Shown here in pieces: positions 17,100 to 25,584 of a stretch of DNA of 64,000 bases. The notes below the pieces were generated by a model. The model was not told the origin of the DNA. It saw only the letters and a list, made by a program, of their open reading frames with translations, and did no database searches. Source of the stretch: Rhizobium bangladeshense (GTDB lineage Bacteria; Pseudomonadota; Alphaproteobacteria; Rhizobiales; Rhizobiaceae). The stretch covers positions 225,762 through 289,761 of the forward strand of contig NZ_LYPL01000008.1 in the NCBI RefSeq assembly GCF_001662075.1, in the 5' to 3' direction. The position numbers were made by a program, and so were the translations under genes. Position 1 is the stretch's first letter, and the number at the start of each line of letters is the position of its first letter.

Positions 17100-17237
17100 T
17101 CAGCCCGCACCCTGACGGCTATAAGCAGGCGAAATATCTGACCGGCATCGAGGCGGTCGCCGATCTCGCGCAGCTCTACGGCGGCAATGGCGCTTCTGGG
17201 AGGATCGCGGCTACGAATGGTATGCCGGGATATAAGT
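17100..17237 (+). pseudogene. Decayed C-terminal fragment of an unknown gene
   Basis: One frame reads HPDGYKQAKYLTGIEAVADL then AQLYGGN, and after a one-base shift the next frame reads WRFWEDRGYEWYAGI and stops. This protein-like sequence with a clean end looks like the tail of a lost gene. I do not recognise the family. It lies between the MXKDX gene and a Crp/Fnr gene that faces it. Confidence 0.35.
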
Positions 17238-17262
17238 CACCGGCAGGCCTCGATGCGCCTGT

Positions 17263-18024
17263 TCATGCCGGGTGTGTGGAAGCTATCTCGGTGAGACCGC
17301 GTCTCGATCTCCTGAGAGGCCCGATCAGCCGCTCATATTCGTCCTCCGCCTTGCCATAGGCGTCGGAGGCAAAGTCCTCCAGGCCGGCACGATCCCTGAT
17401 GATCACCAGGCCGCGAACGGAGCGGATGAAGCGGTAGCCTTCGAGCAGATGCAGGGCGGTGGTGACGCTCGGTCGCCGCACCGCCAGCATCAAGGCAATG
17501 AATTCGTGTGTCAGCGCGAGCTCATTGCCGTCGATTCTATCGTGGCACATCAATATCCAGCGGGCCAACCGCTCATCGATCTCATGGACGGCGTTGGAGA
17601 GCGCAGTGAAGCCGGCCTGCGTCGCTAGAACATGAACAGCCTTGTGGAGGAGGCTGGCGAAAACCGGCTGCGTTTTCATTAGATCCAGCAGTGCGGTTTG
17701 CCGCAGACGATAGGCGAAACCCGGCACCTGGACGGTGACCTCAGGGACGCTGACGCCTGCACCTATCGCCGCCGCGACCGGTGCAAAGCCGTCGCGGCCG
17801 AATAATCCCGCTTCGACGCGATTGCCCTCAGGCGAAATATTGATGACCGAGCCTATGCCCGAGCATGGAAAATAGGCATGCTCGATCACCGCATCTGCCG
17901 GGACGATAATGTGACCGCGGGGGATGGCACAGGGTTCGAGATGAGCAGCGACTGCCGTATACTCGTCCTCCGGCAAGAGACCCAGCAGGCGATTCTCTGT
18001 CGGCCGCATCATGGTTTCTGCCAT
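17263..18024 (-). CDS. Crp/Fnr-family transcriptional regulator
   Basis: The 253-residue protein has a cyclic-nucleotide-binding-type beta barrel (about residues 15-130; PRGHIIVPADAVIEHAYFPCSG) and a C-terminal winged helix (ALTHEFIALMLAVRRPSVTTALHLLEG, about 178-204). It lacks Fnr-type N-terminal cysteines. The linker helix ALSNAVHEIDERLARWILMCHDR is shared with the other two Crp/Fnr genes of this window. I start at the ATG 18024, which has GGAGGGC upstream. Confidence 0.85.
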   Translation of the reverse strand: MAETMMRPTENRLLGLLPEDEYTAVAAHLEPCAIPRGHIIVPADAVIEHAYFPCSGIGSVINISPEGNRVEAGLFGRDGFAPVAAAIGAGVSVPEVTVQVPGFAYRLRQTALLDLMKTQPVFASLLHKAVHVLATQAGFTALSNAVHEIDERLARWILMCHDRIDGNELALTHEFIALMLAVRRPSVTTALHLLEGYRFIRSVRGLVIIRDRAGLEDFASDAYGKAEDEYERLIGPLRRSRRGLTEIASTHPA

Positions 18025-18284
18025 TATTTGCCCTCCGGCACGCACGGAATGCTACAGACAGGACAATCGAATCCCGATGACAAGCTGCGTCCGCCCAAGC
18101 CCAACTCACCGGCCCTTTGTTAGTTCCCGTCATCGCCGCACCGCTGCCGACTGATCCGCGCGGATATTTCTTTGCGGGCAGAGGCCGCCGAGCACGTCTG
18201 TACGCTATTGCACAGTGTATTGCTTAACGATTCTAGATGGTTAGGTTCGCCCGCGACAACGATCGCATCATCATCGTTGCGTGG

Positions 18285-19009
18285 ATGGAGATGGAAGACG
18301 AACAATTGAATTTTCGGAATGAACTTTTGCGCGCCATGGGGCCGCAAGAGCGCGAGCTTCTGCTGCCTCATCTTGAGCCCGTTACCCTGGACATCCCCTT
18401 GATCCTGGAAATGGAGGATACCCCGGTCGGTGATGTCTACCTCCTGGAGTCGGGCCTTACCTCGATCGTGGCGAGATTTCCGGGCGGACGGGATATTGAA
18501 GTGGGAACGTCGGCCGTGAGGGCATGACCGGCGCCTCGGTCGTGCTCGGCGGCGACCAATCAGCGAACCGCACATTCATGCAGGTCTCTGGGCACGGCTT
18601 CAAATTGCCGGCGCGTATCCTCTCTGCTGCGATGGAAGAAAGCCGCGCCCTGCGCGGCCTGCTTCTTGCCTATGTCCAGGCGCTGCTCGCGCAAACGACA
18701 TCGACCGTCCTTGCCAATGGTCACGCCAAGCTCGAGGAGCGGCTTGCCCGCTGGTTGCTGATGGTTCATGACCGGACCGACGGCACCACCATCTGGCTGA
18801 CCCACGAATTCCTGGCCGTGATGCTTGGCGTTCGCCGCGCCGGCGTCACGGTCGCACTGCACCTGCTCGAAGGCAAAGGCCTGATCCGCTCCACCCGGCG
18901 GCAGATCGTCATTCTCAATCGGCGCGGACTGATCGAAGAGGCGCACGGCTCTTACGGCGCAGCCGAGGATGAATATCGGCGTTTGATCGGCAGGCACCTT
19001 GCGCGTTGA
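18285..19009 (+). pseudogene. Crp/Fnr-family regulator, frameshifted
   Basis: The first frame encodes the start of the effector domain (NELLRAMGPQERELLLPHLEP to GGRDIEVGT). It then runs into AVRA and a stop at 18527. The homologous continuation GREGMTGASVVLGG is in the next frame, and runs through the linker helix and winged helix (WLTHEFLAVMLGVRRAGVTVALHLLEG) to 19009. Loss of a single base near 18508 explains it. The start codon is uncertain, with 18237 and 18285 both possible. It may be a true mutation or a sequence error; both halves are otherwise well conserved. Confidence 0.75.
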
Positions 19010-19042
19010 TGTCGATGCGCAGCCGCCGCCTCGCACTCCGCG

Positions 19043-19327
19043 TCACGATCCGGCCATTCCGCCTTCTGGCCTGCCGGCGCCCGATATGACCGCTGCGGTC
19101 ACGTCAGGCGTGTTCTGCGTAAGTGCCAGACGACCGACCGACAGCAACCTGTCATGGTCCGTCACGCCATGACGATAGAGTCCGATCAGCAATACCGCTA
19201 TCTTTTGCATCGCTGCCCCGCGCAGCGGTTCACCGGTTTCGGAGCAGATCACATTCAAGATGGCCCGCAATCGACTGAGATCGGCCGAATCCAATGCTTT
19301 CAGATGAATAGACTGACAGTCGAGCAT
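19043..19327 (-). CDS. Small conserved rhizobial protein, related to the one at 20076
   Basis: The 94-residue product (MLDCQSIHLKALDSADLSRL) has a helical pattern DLxxLRAxLxxxCxExG ... xxAxxLIxLYxxGVxD that resembles the product of the gene at 20076. Function is unknown. AGGAACGG precedes the ATG at 19327, so I prefer it to the longer frame from 19363. There is no signal peptide and no DNA-binding motif that I can recognise. Confidence 0.6.
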   Translation of the reverse strand: MLDCQSIHLKALDSADLSRLRAILNVICSETGEPLRGAAMQKIAVLLIGLYRHGVTDHDRLLSVGRLALTQNTPDVTAAVISGAGRPEGGMAGS

Positions 19328-19432
19328 AGCACCGTTCCTGATGCCAGGGCGTCCCATTAGCACCCTCTAATAATGGGACTCGACGAAGCTCGATTCAACT
19401 CTCCCCGACGAATTGTCCGCAAACGAACACCC

Positions 19433-19804
19433 TCAATGATAATAGGACAGGTCCGGCCCGAATAATGCTGCGATCATCGCCTCGATATCGGCAGGTCGGC
19501 CGCTGAGAGTAAAGCCGCCGGGCGGCGCTTTGGACCGCTCATCGTGCGCGAAGACAAAGGGTATGCCTCGGTTCTCCAACCATTCGTTCAGCCAGAGCAT
19601 AGCCTGATCGGAGATCCTGACGTCGATGATCGCGGCCTCGAACAGAAGCCCCTCACTCAAGCATTCCATCGCGCTGGCGACGACGACCGGCCCGGCAATC
19701 GAAGCCTGACAGGTTATCAAGGCCTGTCTTGCGTCGTCCGAGAGGAAGCCCGGCTCACCGATGATTAGTATCTTTTTGCCGGCGACCGGACTGAGCGATT
19801 TCAT
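19433..19804 (-). CDS. Stand-alone response-regulator-like receiver domain
   Basis: The 123-residue product follows the receiver pattern: KKILIIGEPGFLSDDARQAL (acidic pocket reduced to one Glu), AAIIDVRISDQ with the phosphoacceptor-type Asp near residue 67, and GIPFVFAHDERS in the place of the T/S strand. There is no output domain. The missing second acidic residue makes phosphorylation doubtful. An EcfG-type promoter lies about 135 bases upstream. The start at 19804 removes five residues from the longest frame and fits receiver domains. Confidence 0.65.
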   Translation of the reverse strand: MKSLSPVAGKKILIIGEPGFLSDDARQALITCQASIAGPVVVASAMECLSEGLLFEAAIIDVRISDQAMLWLNEWLENRGIPFVFAHDERSKAPPGGFTLSGRPADIEAMIAALFGPDLSYYH

Positions 19805-19937
19805 GGCGGATGCCCACAATAGCCTTGGTTTGGACGGTGCTCACGCTGTTCCATGGCGACTCAAACCCAGACGATCCGCTTCCTCGTGCGTAACACATTC
19901 AAGCCCGCCGTGCGACGTTCATTCGTCGTTCCTGCCG

Positions 19938-19962
19938 AACCTGATCCGACCTCGTTGGTTCC
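19938..19962 (-). promoter_or_regulatory. EcfG-type promoter upstream of the receiver gene
   Basis: On the minus strand GGAAC (complement of 19958-19962), 17 bases, then GTT (complement of 19938-19940). The spacing and the gGTT form are identical to those at 7803 and 15371. The long leader of about 135 bases to the receiver start makes this one less certain. Confidence 0.5.
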
Positions 19963-20075
19963 ACGGCTTTGAGGCAGGAAGCCTACGGACCGCTCGCATC
20001 CGTACGCTTCCGTACCCGTAGTTGAAAACGAAAATCCGAAGATTAGGATCGGCTCAAGTATGGGGAGGAATGCAG

Positions 20076-20378
20076 ATGAGCAAGCATTCAGGAATTACGA
20101 AGCCCGCGCTGCAGCCCGATGACATAGCCATGCTGCATGCCGTGCTCAGAGGGTGGTGTCGGGAAAAATCCTGCGAAATCGGCGGTCCGGCGGCACAGCA
20201 TGTTGCGCGGGAACTCGTCTCCTGGTTCGAATGCGGCATCCGCAATCCGCATAAGCTCGCGGGCCTGATGCGCCACATGCACCTGGATGTGAAAGACTTG
20301 CCGACCTCAACAGATGCATCGGGCACGGTCTCGCGCCCAGCCGCGAAAGCCGGCCAGTGCGCATGCCATGATGGCTAG
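20076..20378 (+). CDS. Small conserved rhizobial protein of unknown function
   Basis: The 100-residue product (MSKHSGITKPALQPDDIAML) is soluble and helical, with the motif MLHAVLRGWCREKSCEIGGPAAQHVARELVSWF cut here for length after the Cys-Arg-Glu. It resembles the protein at 19043. GGGGAGGA ends six bases before the ATG at 20076, so that start is better than the ATG at 20070 that abuts the ribosome site. Function is not known. Confidence 0.65.
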   Translation: MSKHSGITKPALQPDDIAMLHAVLRGWCREKSCEIGGPAAQHVARELVSWFECGIRNPHKLAGLMRHMHLDVKDLPTSTDASGTVSRPAAKAGQCACHDG

Positions 20379-20735
20379 AGAGCCGGCGCAGGGATTCGGT
20401 CTGTTCCTCCGTCTGAGCTTTCCAAATCGGCGGATTGCCCTGAGCCAGATCGTCGGCGAGCTTCAGCACCCCTGCGACGGCGCCTCCAAGCGGCGTCCGA
20501 GCCTGCCATCACCCGGGTCTGACCGGACGCCAGATCGGCAACCCGATCAATCGCCCGCTCGGGATCGCCGTGACTTCCGCCGACGATCTCCCCGGTTGAA
20601 TCCTCCCATTCGCGCGGTTCGACCTGATGGCTCTCAGCCCTGCGGAGAGCAGCACGTCGAAGGCGACGACAGGCAAAGCCTTCACAGCAGATTGTGAATA
20701 TGGCGCTGATCCGGTGCGGCCATGACCGTCTCCTT
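20379..20735 (-). pseudogene. Probable decayed small gene
   Basis: A minus-strand ATG with AAGGAGACGGTC upstream (near 20723) opens MAAPDQRHIHNLL and stops at once. After frame changes, protein-like text can be read: HQVEPREWEDSTGEIVGG then SHGDPERAIDRVADLASG, and later LADDLAQGNPPIWKAQTEEQ. This looks like one short gene broken by several indels. I do not recognise the family, and the call is weak. The remaining bases up to 20938 show nothing. Confidence 0.3.
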
Positions 20736-20938
20736 CGGGGAGGGAGCCCGTGCTCATACCGGCAGCCTTCATGATCGCGGTAATGAACAGCTTATGCGTC
20801 AAAACAGCCGGCATGTTCATATTCGTGGGCGGTTCTGTGCGGTTTTGACAAAACCGGCGAATGGGCAGGGGAACGTGATCACACGTGTGAATTCAAGGTG
20901 TTAAGAGTAAAGCTGCAAATGACGTGTTGAGCGGGCGC

Positions 20939-22318
20939 TCAGACATCTCTCGGCAATCGAATGACAAAGCCCGTGCCCGGCCGTCGATCTTCGATCTGCA
21001 GCTCGGCCTTCAGCTGTTGCACCAGCGCGCGCACCACCTTCATTCCCAGGCTTTTTCCGCCGTTTTCGTCGGAGGAAAACTCCGGAGGCAGGCCCTTGCC
21101 GCCGTCTGATATTTCGAGGCGGATGTCACCGCCGTCGTTGCGCGCGATGACGCAGACGGCGCCGCCGACATCGGGATAGGCGTGCTTGAAAGCGTTGGTC
21201 ACCAGCTCATTGACCAGGAGGGCGATCTGGATTGCACGATCCGCATCGACCATGCATGGATCCGCATCGACGGAGACGGTGTGAAGGGAGGTCGACTGTT
21301 CAAGGCGTTGGCACAGGCTCGACAGAAAATCCGCGAGATCCACCGTTTCGATATGCGGTTGCCGCCATAATTGATCATGCACCTGGGCGATCGTGCCGAC
21401 GCGCGCCTCAGCGTCGCGAAGAGCCTGCTCGACCTCCGGCTCTCTCGCCGATCGCGCCTGCATCGCAAGCATTCCCGCCACTAGCGCCAGGCTGTTTTTG
21501 ATGCGGTGGCTCATCTCCCGCATCATGATCTGCTGATGCTCCTGGGCAAAATGCCGATCGCTGTCATCCCGGAGCACCTTGAGAAAGCCGGCGCGATGAT
21601 GCTGGGCGCGCAGCGGCATCGTCAGTCCGCTGCCCCAGAACGTCGTACCGTCCTTGCGCAAGTGAAAGCGTTCGTTTTCTGCACGGCCGTGCTCCAACGC
21701 ACATTTGATCTCGCGTTCCGGGGCGCCTTCTTCGCGATCCTCCGGCAGAAAGAGAATGCGCGCGTCACACCCGAGAATCTCCTGTTCCTCATAACCGAAG
21801 ATCCGGCAGGCTCCCGTGTTCCAGCTGATGATCAGCCCGTCCCGGTCGAAGGCGAAAATCGCATAGTCGATCGCGCTTTTGAGGATGAGCTGCAGGCGCT
21901 CCTCGCTGGCGCGCAGCGCTTCGTCTTGCTGCAGCCTTCGTGTCCGGTCGCGCACGACCTTCATCAGGCCGTACACCTGGCCGGCATCGTTGCGAAGCGG
22001 CATCATCAGCCCGGACGCCCAGAACAGGCTGCCGTCTTTCCTGACGTGCCATCGAACGTCGTCGGCGCGGCCGGTGGCAAGAGCAAGCCTCGTCTCCTTG
22101 AGCAGCGCGCCGGCGAGTTGATCCTCGACGGTAAAGATGACGGCGCTGTTCTGCCCGATGATTTCACGTGCTGAATAGCCGAAGAGATGTTCTGCGCCGA
22201 CACTCCATGTCACCACCGTGCCGTCGAGATCCATGGCAAATATCGCATAGTCCAGCGCACTCTCGACGATGTGGCGATAGATTTCAGTGTCGTCGCCCGG
22301 AAAGGCATATTGATTCAT
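20939..22318 (-). CDS. Soluble PAS-PAS sensor histidine kinase (HisKA_2/HWE type)
   Basis: The 459-residue kinase has two PAS domains (about residues 10-130 and 135-255; each with the phrase DYAIFA and a C-terminal FWASGLMMPLR/FWGSGLTMPLR PAC piece). The HisKA_2 dimerisation helix follows with phospho-His in MSHRIKNSLALVAG (about residue 275), then an HATPase domain (LLVNELVTNAFKHAYPD; GKGLPPEF; GKSLGMKVV). No membrane span, so it senses a cytoplasmic signal. The start at 22318 has CGGGAG upstream. No response regulator is adjacent. Kinases of this type often feed the PhyR general-stress switch in alphaproteobacteria. Confidence 0.88.
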   Translation of the reverse strand: MNQYAFPGDDTEIYRHIVESALDYAIFAMDLDGTVVTWSVGAEHLFGYSAREIIGQNSAVIFTVEDQLAGALLKETRLALATGRADDVRWHVRKDGSLFWASGLMMPLRNDAGQVYGLMKVVRDRTRRLQQDEALRASEERLQLILKSAIDYAIFAFDRDGLIISWNTGACRIFGYEEQEILGCDARILFLPEDREEGAPEREIKCALEHGRAENERFHLRKDGTTFWGSGLTMPLRAQHHRAGFLKVLRDDSDRHFAQEHQQIMMREMSHRIKNSLALVAGMLAMQARSAREPEVEQALRDAEARVGTIAQVHDQLWRQPHIETVDLADFLSSLCQRLEQSTSLHTVSVDADPCMVDADRAIQIALLVNELVTNAFKHAYPDVGGAVCVIARNDGGDIRLEISDGGKGLPPEFSSDENGGKSLGMKVVRALVQQLKAELQIEDRRPGTGFVIRLPRDV

Positions 22319-22524
22319 GCCAGCGCACTCCCGGAATTTCGCTTTGCCGACATTACCACCTGATACGGCGATTTCTCTGCGACGTGCGTTTGCGTACAAA
22401 AGTCGGGAGGGTGGCTTGATGGTCGATGCGGAGGGCTGGGTCAAGAGCCTTGCAAGAGTGATCCAGGGGTCCATAATTCCAGCTACCGTCAGCATACTTT
22501 ACGGCGCTGGCGGCTGGGGAGAGG

Positions 22525-23280
22525 ATGTGCTCTTGCGAAACAAGGGGCAGGGCCGTGCGACGCCTTGAAACCCGAAATCTCATCCTATCGCATCTGACGG
22601 GTACGGAGCTTCTGGCTCTGGAGACTATTCTTGAGCCACTCATGCTTCCGCGCGATCTGGATCTCGTCGATGCCGGAATGGCCGTGAGCCACTATTATTT
22701 TTCGGAAAATGGCATCGCGTCCATGGTGGCGGCGAGTCCGCGGGGCAGGAGGGCTGAGATCGGCTTGGTCGGCAGGGACGGGGTGTCGCCGCCGGCCCTG
22801 ATAATGCAGGGGAAGCCATCTCCCTTCCAGGTCACTATGAGGATTGCCGGCCATGGACGCCGTGTTACGGTTGCCGCCCTGGAAGGATACCTGCGTGAGC
22901 ACCCCGCAATCCTGCCGCTGCTTTCCCACTTTCTCCATACCTTCTTCGCGCAGGTCGCCCACACCGCGCTTTCCAATGTCGTTCATAAGATCGATATCTG
23001 GTTGGCGAAGTGGATCTTGATGTGTCACGACCGGCTGGACGGCGAGGAGATCGCGATCACGCATGAGGATCTGGCGACGATGCTTGGCGTGAGACGGTCC
23101 AGCGTCACCGACGCCTTACACATTCTGGAAGGTGAACATCTCGTCTATGCCAGTCGCGGCCTTGTCATTATCCGCAACCGTCCTGCCCTCGAAGCTTTCG
23201 CGGCCGATGCCTATGAGCTTCCGGGCGTCTGCGCGCCCGACATCGTCCGTCCGGCCCGTACACCGGCTGCAGCAGAATAA
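22525..23280 (+). CDS. Crp/Fnr-family transcriptional regulator
   Basis: The 251-residue product has the effector barrel (MLPRDLDLVDAGMAVSHYYF, ENGIASMVAASPRGRRAEIG) and a winged helix (ITHEDLATMLGVRRSSVTDALHILEGE, about residues 182-208). The linker (ALSNVVHKIDIWLAKWILMCHDR) is nearly the same as in the regulators at 17263 and 18285. A GTG at 22555 (VRRLETRNLIL) is an alternative start, since GGGGAGAGG directly abuts the ATG at 22525. It is divergent from the PAS kinase gene. Confidence 0.83.
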   Translation: MCSCETRGRAVRRLETRNLILSHLTGTELLALETILEPLMLPRDLDLVDAGMAVSHYYFSENGIASMVAASPRGRRAEIGLVGRDGVSPPALIMQGKPSPFQVTMRIAGHGRRVTVAALEGYLREHPAILPLLSHFLHTFFAQVAHTALSNVVHKIDIWLAKWILMCHDRLDGEEIAITHEDLATMLGVRRSSVTDALHILEGEHLVYASRGLVIIRNRPALEAFAADAYELPGVCAPDIVRPARTPAAAE

Positions 23281-23430
23281 ACCCTGTCGCACCGCTCCAG
23301 CCGAATTTGCGTGCCTTATAGGGCCTCATTCCAAAACCGCCGACATTCTCCGGGCGCCCCCAAAACTCGTGCTTTACGTTTATGCGGCGCATTGACGCAC
23401 AACCCGGCGGATGATATCGATGCATTTAAT

Positions 23431-23449
23431 TGGTCAGGCCAGTTGACCA
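23431..23449. promoter_or_regulatory. Possible GntR operator
   Basis: TGGTCA and TGACCA form an inverted repeat seven bases apart, inside TTGGTCAGGCCAGTTGACCA, 36 bases before the GntR gene. FadR-subfamily regulators bind TGGTnnnACCA-like sites, so this is a candidate for autoregulation and for control of the TRAP operon. Confidence 0.5.
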
Positions 23450-23484
23450 GCCGCGGCTTGAGGAGAAGCCGCCAGGGAGGCATG

Positions 23485-24243
23485 ATGTTTTCGCCCGTTG
23501 AATCCCGCCGCCTCTATCGACAGGCGGCGGACCAGATTCGTGTGATGATCGCGAGCGGCGAGCTTGCCGTCGGCCAGCGGCTGCCGGCCGAGCGCGATCT
23601 GGCGGAGCAATTGTCCGTATCACGCCCGACGGTACGCGAGGCGCTGATCGTCCTGGAGGTCGAAGGCCTCGTCAACATTCGCATGGGATCCGGCATCTAT
23701 GTGGTGCGCCAGCATGCCGCCAAGGCTGCAGCAAGCGACCGCGAGCCGGTTGAGGGACCTTTCGAGTTGCTGCAGGCGCGCGCCATTATCGAATGTGCCA
23801 TTGCCGAGGAAGCGGCGGGCTGCGCCAAGCCGGACGGCATCGCCGGGCTCGACGAGGCGCTGATGCGCATGAGCGGCGGCGTCAATGATGCGAGCGCGGT
23901 GCTTGCCGCCGACCGGGCCTTCCACACCGGCATTGCCGCCATCGTCGGCAATGCGACGCTGATCCGCGTGACCGGCGAAATGTTCGACATGCGCATGACC
24001 CCCTATTTCGCCAGGCTCGCCAGCCATTTCGAGGGGCCGAATACATGGCGCAGTGCTCTCGATGAACATCGGACCATTCGCGATGCGATCGCCGCCGGCG
24101 ATGCAGCGGGCGCAAAGGCCGCCATGCGCACCCATCTCACCATGTCGCAGAAGAGATTTTCCGAGAGCTTCGGGGAGGAGTTCTCGGGAGAAGAGAAGCG
24201 CGGCCACAACAAGGGGCGCGCGAAAGGAACGGCCAAGACTTAA
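23485..24243 (+). CDS. GntR-family (FadR subfamily) regulator
   Basis: The 252-residue protein has an N-terminal winged helix (LYRQAADQIRVMIASGELAV; LSVSRPTVREALIVLEVEGLV) and a C-terminal FCD helical domain (ELLQARAIIECAIAEEAA; DRAFHTGIAAIVGN; LDEHRTIRDAIAAGD), whose Asp and His residues bind metal and effector. Two ATGs (23482, 23485) follow AGGGAGG; the second has the better spacing. It sits 21 bases before a TRAP transporter operon with an idonate-type dehydrogenase and probably controls it. Confidence 0.87.
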   Translation: MFSPVESRRLYRQAADQIRVMIASGELAVGQRLPAERDLAEQLSVSRPTVREALIVLEVEGLVNIRMGSGIYVVRQHAAKAAASDREPVEGPFELLQARAIIECAIAEEAAGCAKPDGIAGLDEALMRMSGGVNDASAVLAADRAFHTGIAAIVGNATLIRVTGEMFDMRMTPYFARLASHFEGPNTWRSALDEHRTIRDAIAAGDAAGAKAAMRTHLTMSQKRFSESFGEEFSGEEKRGHNKGRAKGTAKT

Positions 24244-24264
24244 CCGAGCTCGGAGGAGAGAGCG

Positions 24265-25239
24265 ATGAAGAGCAGACTGGCAACGATACTTTGCACCGCA
24301 GCCGCGATCATGGCGAGTACAGCGATCGCCCACGCCCAGACCGTGCTGAAATGGGCGCACGTCTATGAAACGTCCGAGCCCTTCCACACCGATTCCGTCT
24401 GGGCAGCGGAAGAAATCAACAAGCGCACCGCCGGCCGCTACAAGATAGAGGTGTATCCGGCCTCGCAGCTCGGCAAGGAAGCCGACATCAACCAGGGCCT
24501 CAAGCTCGGCACGGTCGACATCATCATCTCGGGATCGAGTTTTGCGGCGCGCGACTACAAGCCGATCGGTGTCACCTATTTCCCCTATATCTTCCGCAGC
24601 CCGGAGCACCTGATCGCCTATACCAAGAGCGACGTCTTCAAGCGCCTCGCCAAGGGCTATGAGGACAAGACCGGCAACCACATCGCCGCCGTCAGCTATT
24701 ACGGCACGCGCCATACGACCTCGAACAAGCCGATCGCCAAATGCGCCGATATGCAGGGTCTGAAGATCCGCGTGCCCGATGTTCCGGCCTATCTCGCAAT
24801 GCCGCGCGCCTGCGGCGCCAACACGACGCCGATCGCCTTTGCCGAAGTTTATCTCGCTCTGCAGAACGGCACGGTCGAGGCGCAGGAAAATCCGCTGACG
24901 ACGATCGAGGCGAAAAAGTTCTACGAAGTCCAGAAGAACATCATCCTCACCGGCCACATCGTCGACCACCTCAACACGGTGATCTCGAAGACGCGGTGGG
25001 CGAGCCTTTCCGACGAAGACAAGAAGATCTTCGGCGAAGTGATGCAGGAGGCCGCCGAGCGCACCACCAAGACGATCGCCGGCAAGGAAAACAGCCTCGT
25101 CGCCACCTTCAAGGAAAAGGGCATCAACGTCACCGAGGTCGATAAGGCCGATTTCGAAAAGACTGTGATGGAGAAGGTCAAGTTCGAGGACTTCGGCTAC
25201 GAGAAGGCCGATTGGGAAGCGATCCGGGCGATCCAGTAA
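24265..25239 (+). CDS. dctP: TRAP transporter substrate-binding protein DctP
   Basis: The 324-residue product has a signal peptide (to about residue 25, AIAHAQ), then typical DctP sequence: LKWAHVYETSEPFHTDSVWA, YPASQLGKEADINQGLKLGT, and the ligand arginine region KIRVPDVPAYLAM. GQAQENPLTTIE-like wording (VEAQENPLTTIEAKKFYEVQ) is diagnostic of the family. GGAGGAGAG precedes the ATG. With DctQ and DctM it forms a sodium-driven organic-acid or sugar-acid importer. The linked dehydrogenase points to a sugar acid such as L-idonate or a related compound. Confidence 0.92.
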   Translation: MKSRLATILCTAAAIMASTAIAHAQTVLKWAHVYETSEPFHTDSVWAAEEINKRTAGRYKIEVYPASQLGKEADINQGLKLGTVDIIISGSSFAARDYKPIGVTYFPYIFRSPEHLIAYTKSDVFKRLAKGYEDKTGNHIAAVSYYGTRHTTSNKPIAKCADMQGLKIRVPDVPAYLAMPRACGANTTPIAFAEVYLALQNGTVEAQENPLTTIEAKKFYEVQKNIILTGHIVDHLNTVISKTRWASLSDEDKKIFGEVMQEAAERTTKTIAGKENSLVATFKEKGINVTEVDKADFEKTVMEKVKFEDFGYEKADWEAIRAIQ

Positions 25240-25273
25240 CAGCCCGCTCGGTTCGCGCTTACGGCTGCCCTTC

Positions 25274-25412
25274 ACCCTAACCCTCTCCCCGTAAAAACGG
25301 GAGAGGGGACGTGCCTCGCGAGACGTTGGCGAGGGACGGAGGGGTCGCGGCATATCCCCTTCGCCCCGTTTACGGCAGAAGGTGGCGGCAGCCGGATGAG
25401 GGGCAGGCGCCG
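25274..25412. repeat. RIME-like intergenic repeat
   Basis: The sequence contains CCCTCTCCCCGT, AAAAACGGGAGAGGGG and a second GC-rich palindromic part (CCCCTTCGCCCCGTTTACGG). This is the type of dispersed mosaic element known in rhizobia as RIME. Fold-back stems include CTCTCCCCGT/ACGGGAGAG. It lies between the dctP and dctQ genes, so it is transcribed within the operon. Assignment is from memory of the element's look. Confidence 0.55.
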
Positions 25413-25471
25413 CCGAGCAATGAACGAGGTTTGTCGACGAACTGAAAGGGCCGCCAACTACTCTTCGTCAT

Positions 25472-25540
25472 GCTCGGGCTTGTCCCGAGCATCTGCCACC
25501 GTTCGATAGGGCAGCAGATCCTCGGCACAAGGCCGAGGAT
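25472..25540. repeat. Second palindromic intergenic repeat (RIME-type)
   Basis: Two hairpins occur side by side: GCTCGGG/CCCGAGC (25472-25490) and ATCCTCGG/CCGAGGAT (25518-25540). This paired arrangement, with TCGTCATGCTCGGGCTTG at one end, is common as a dispersed repeat between genes in rhizobia. With the preceding element it fills most of the 345-base dctP-dctQ gap. Confidence 0.55.
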
Positions 25541-25584
25541 GAATAAGCGCCGCTCCTCTTTCGCCAACAGGAACAAGGCCGATC

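Noticed and set aside
23620..25353. Minus-strand open frame of 577 codons over GntR and dctP
   Set aside because: Antisense shadow in GC-rich DNA. Both sense genes have complete family motifs and ribosome sites.
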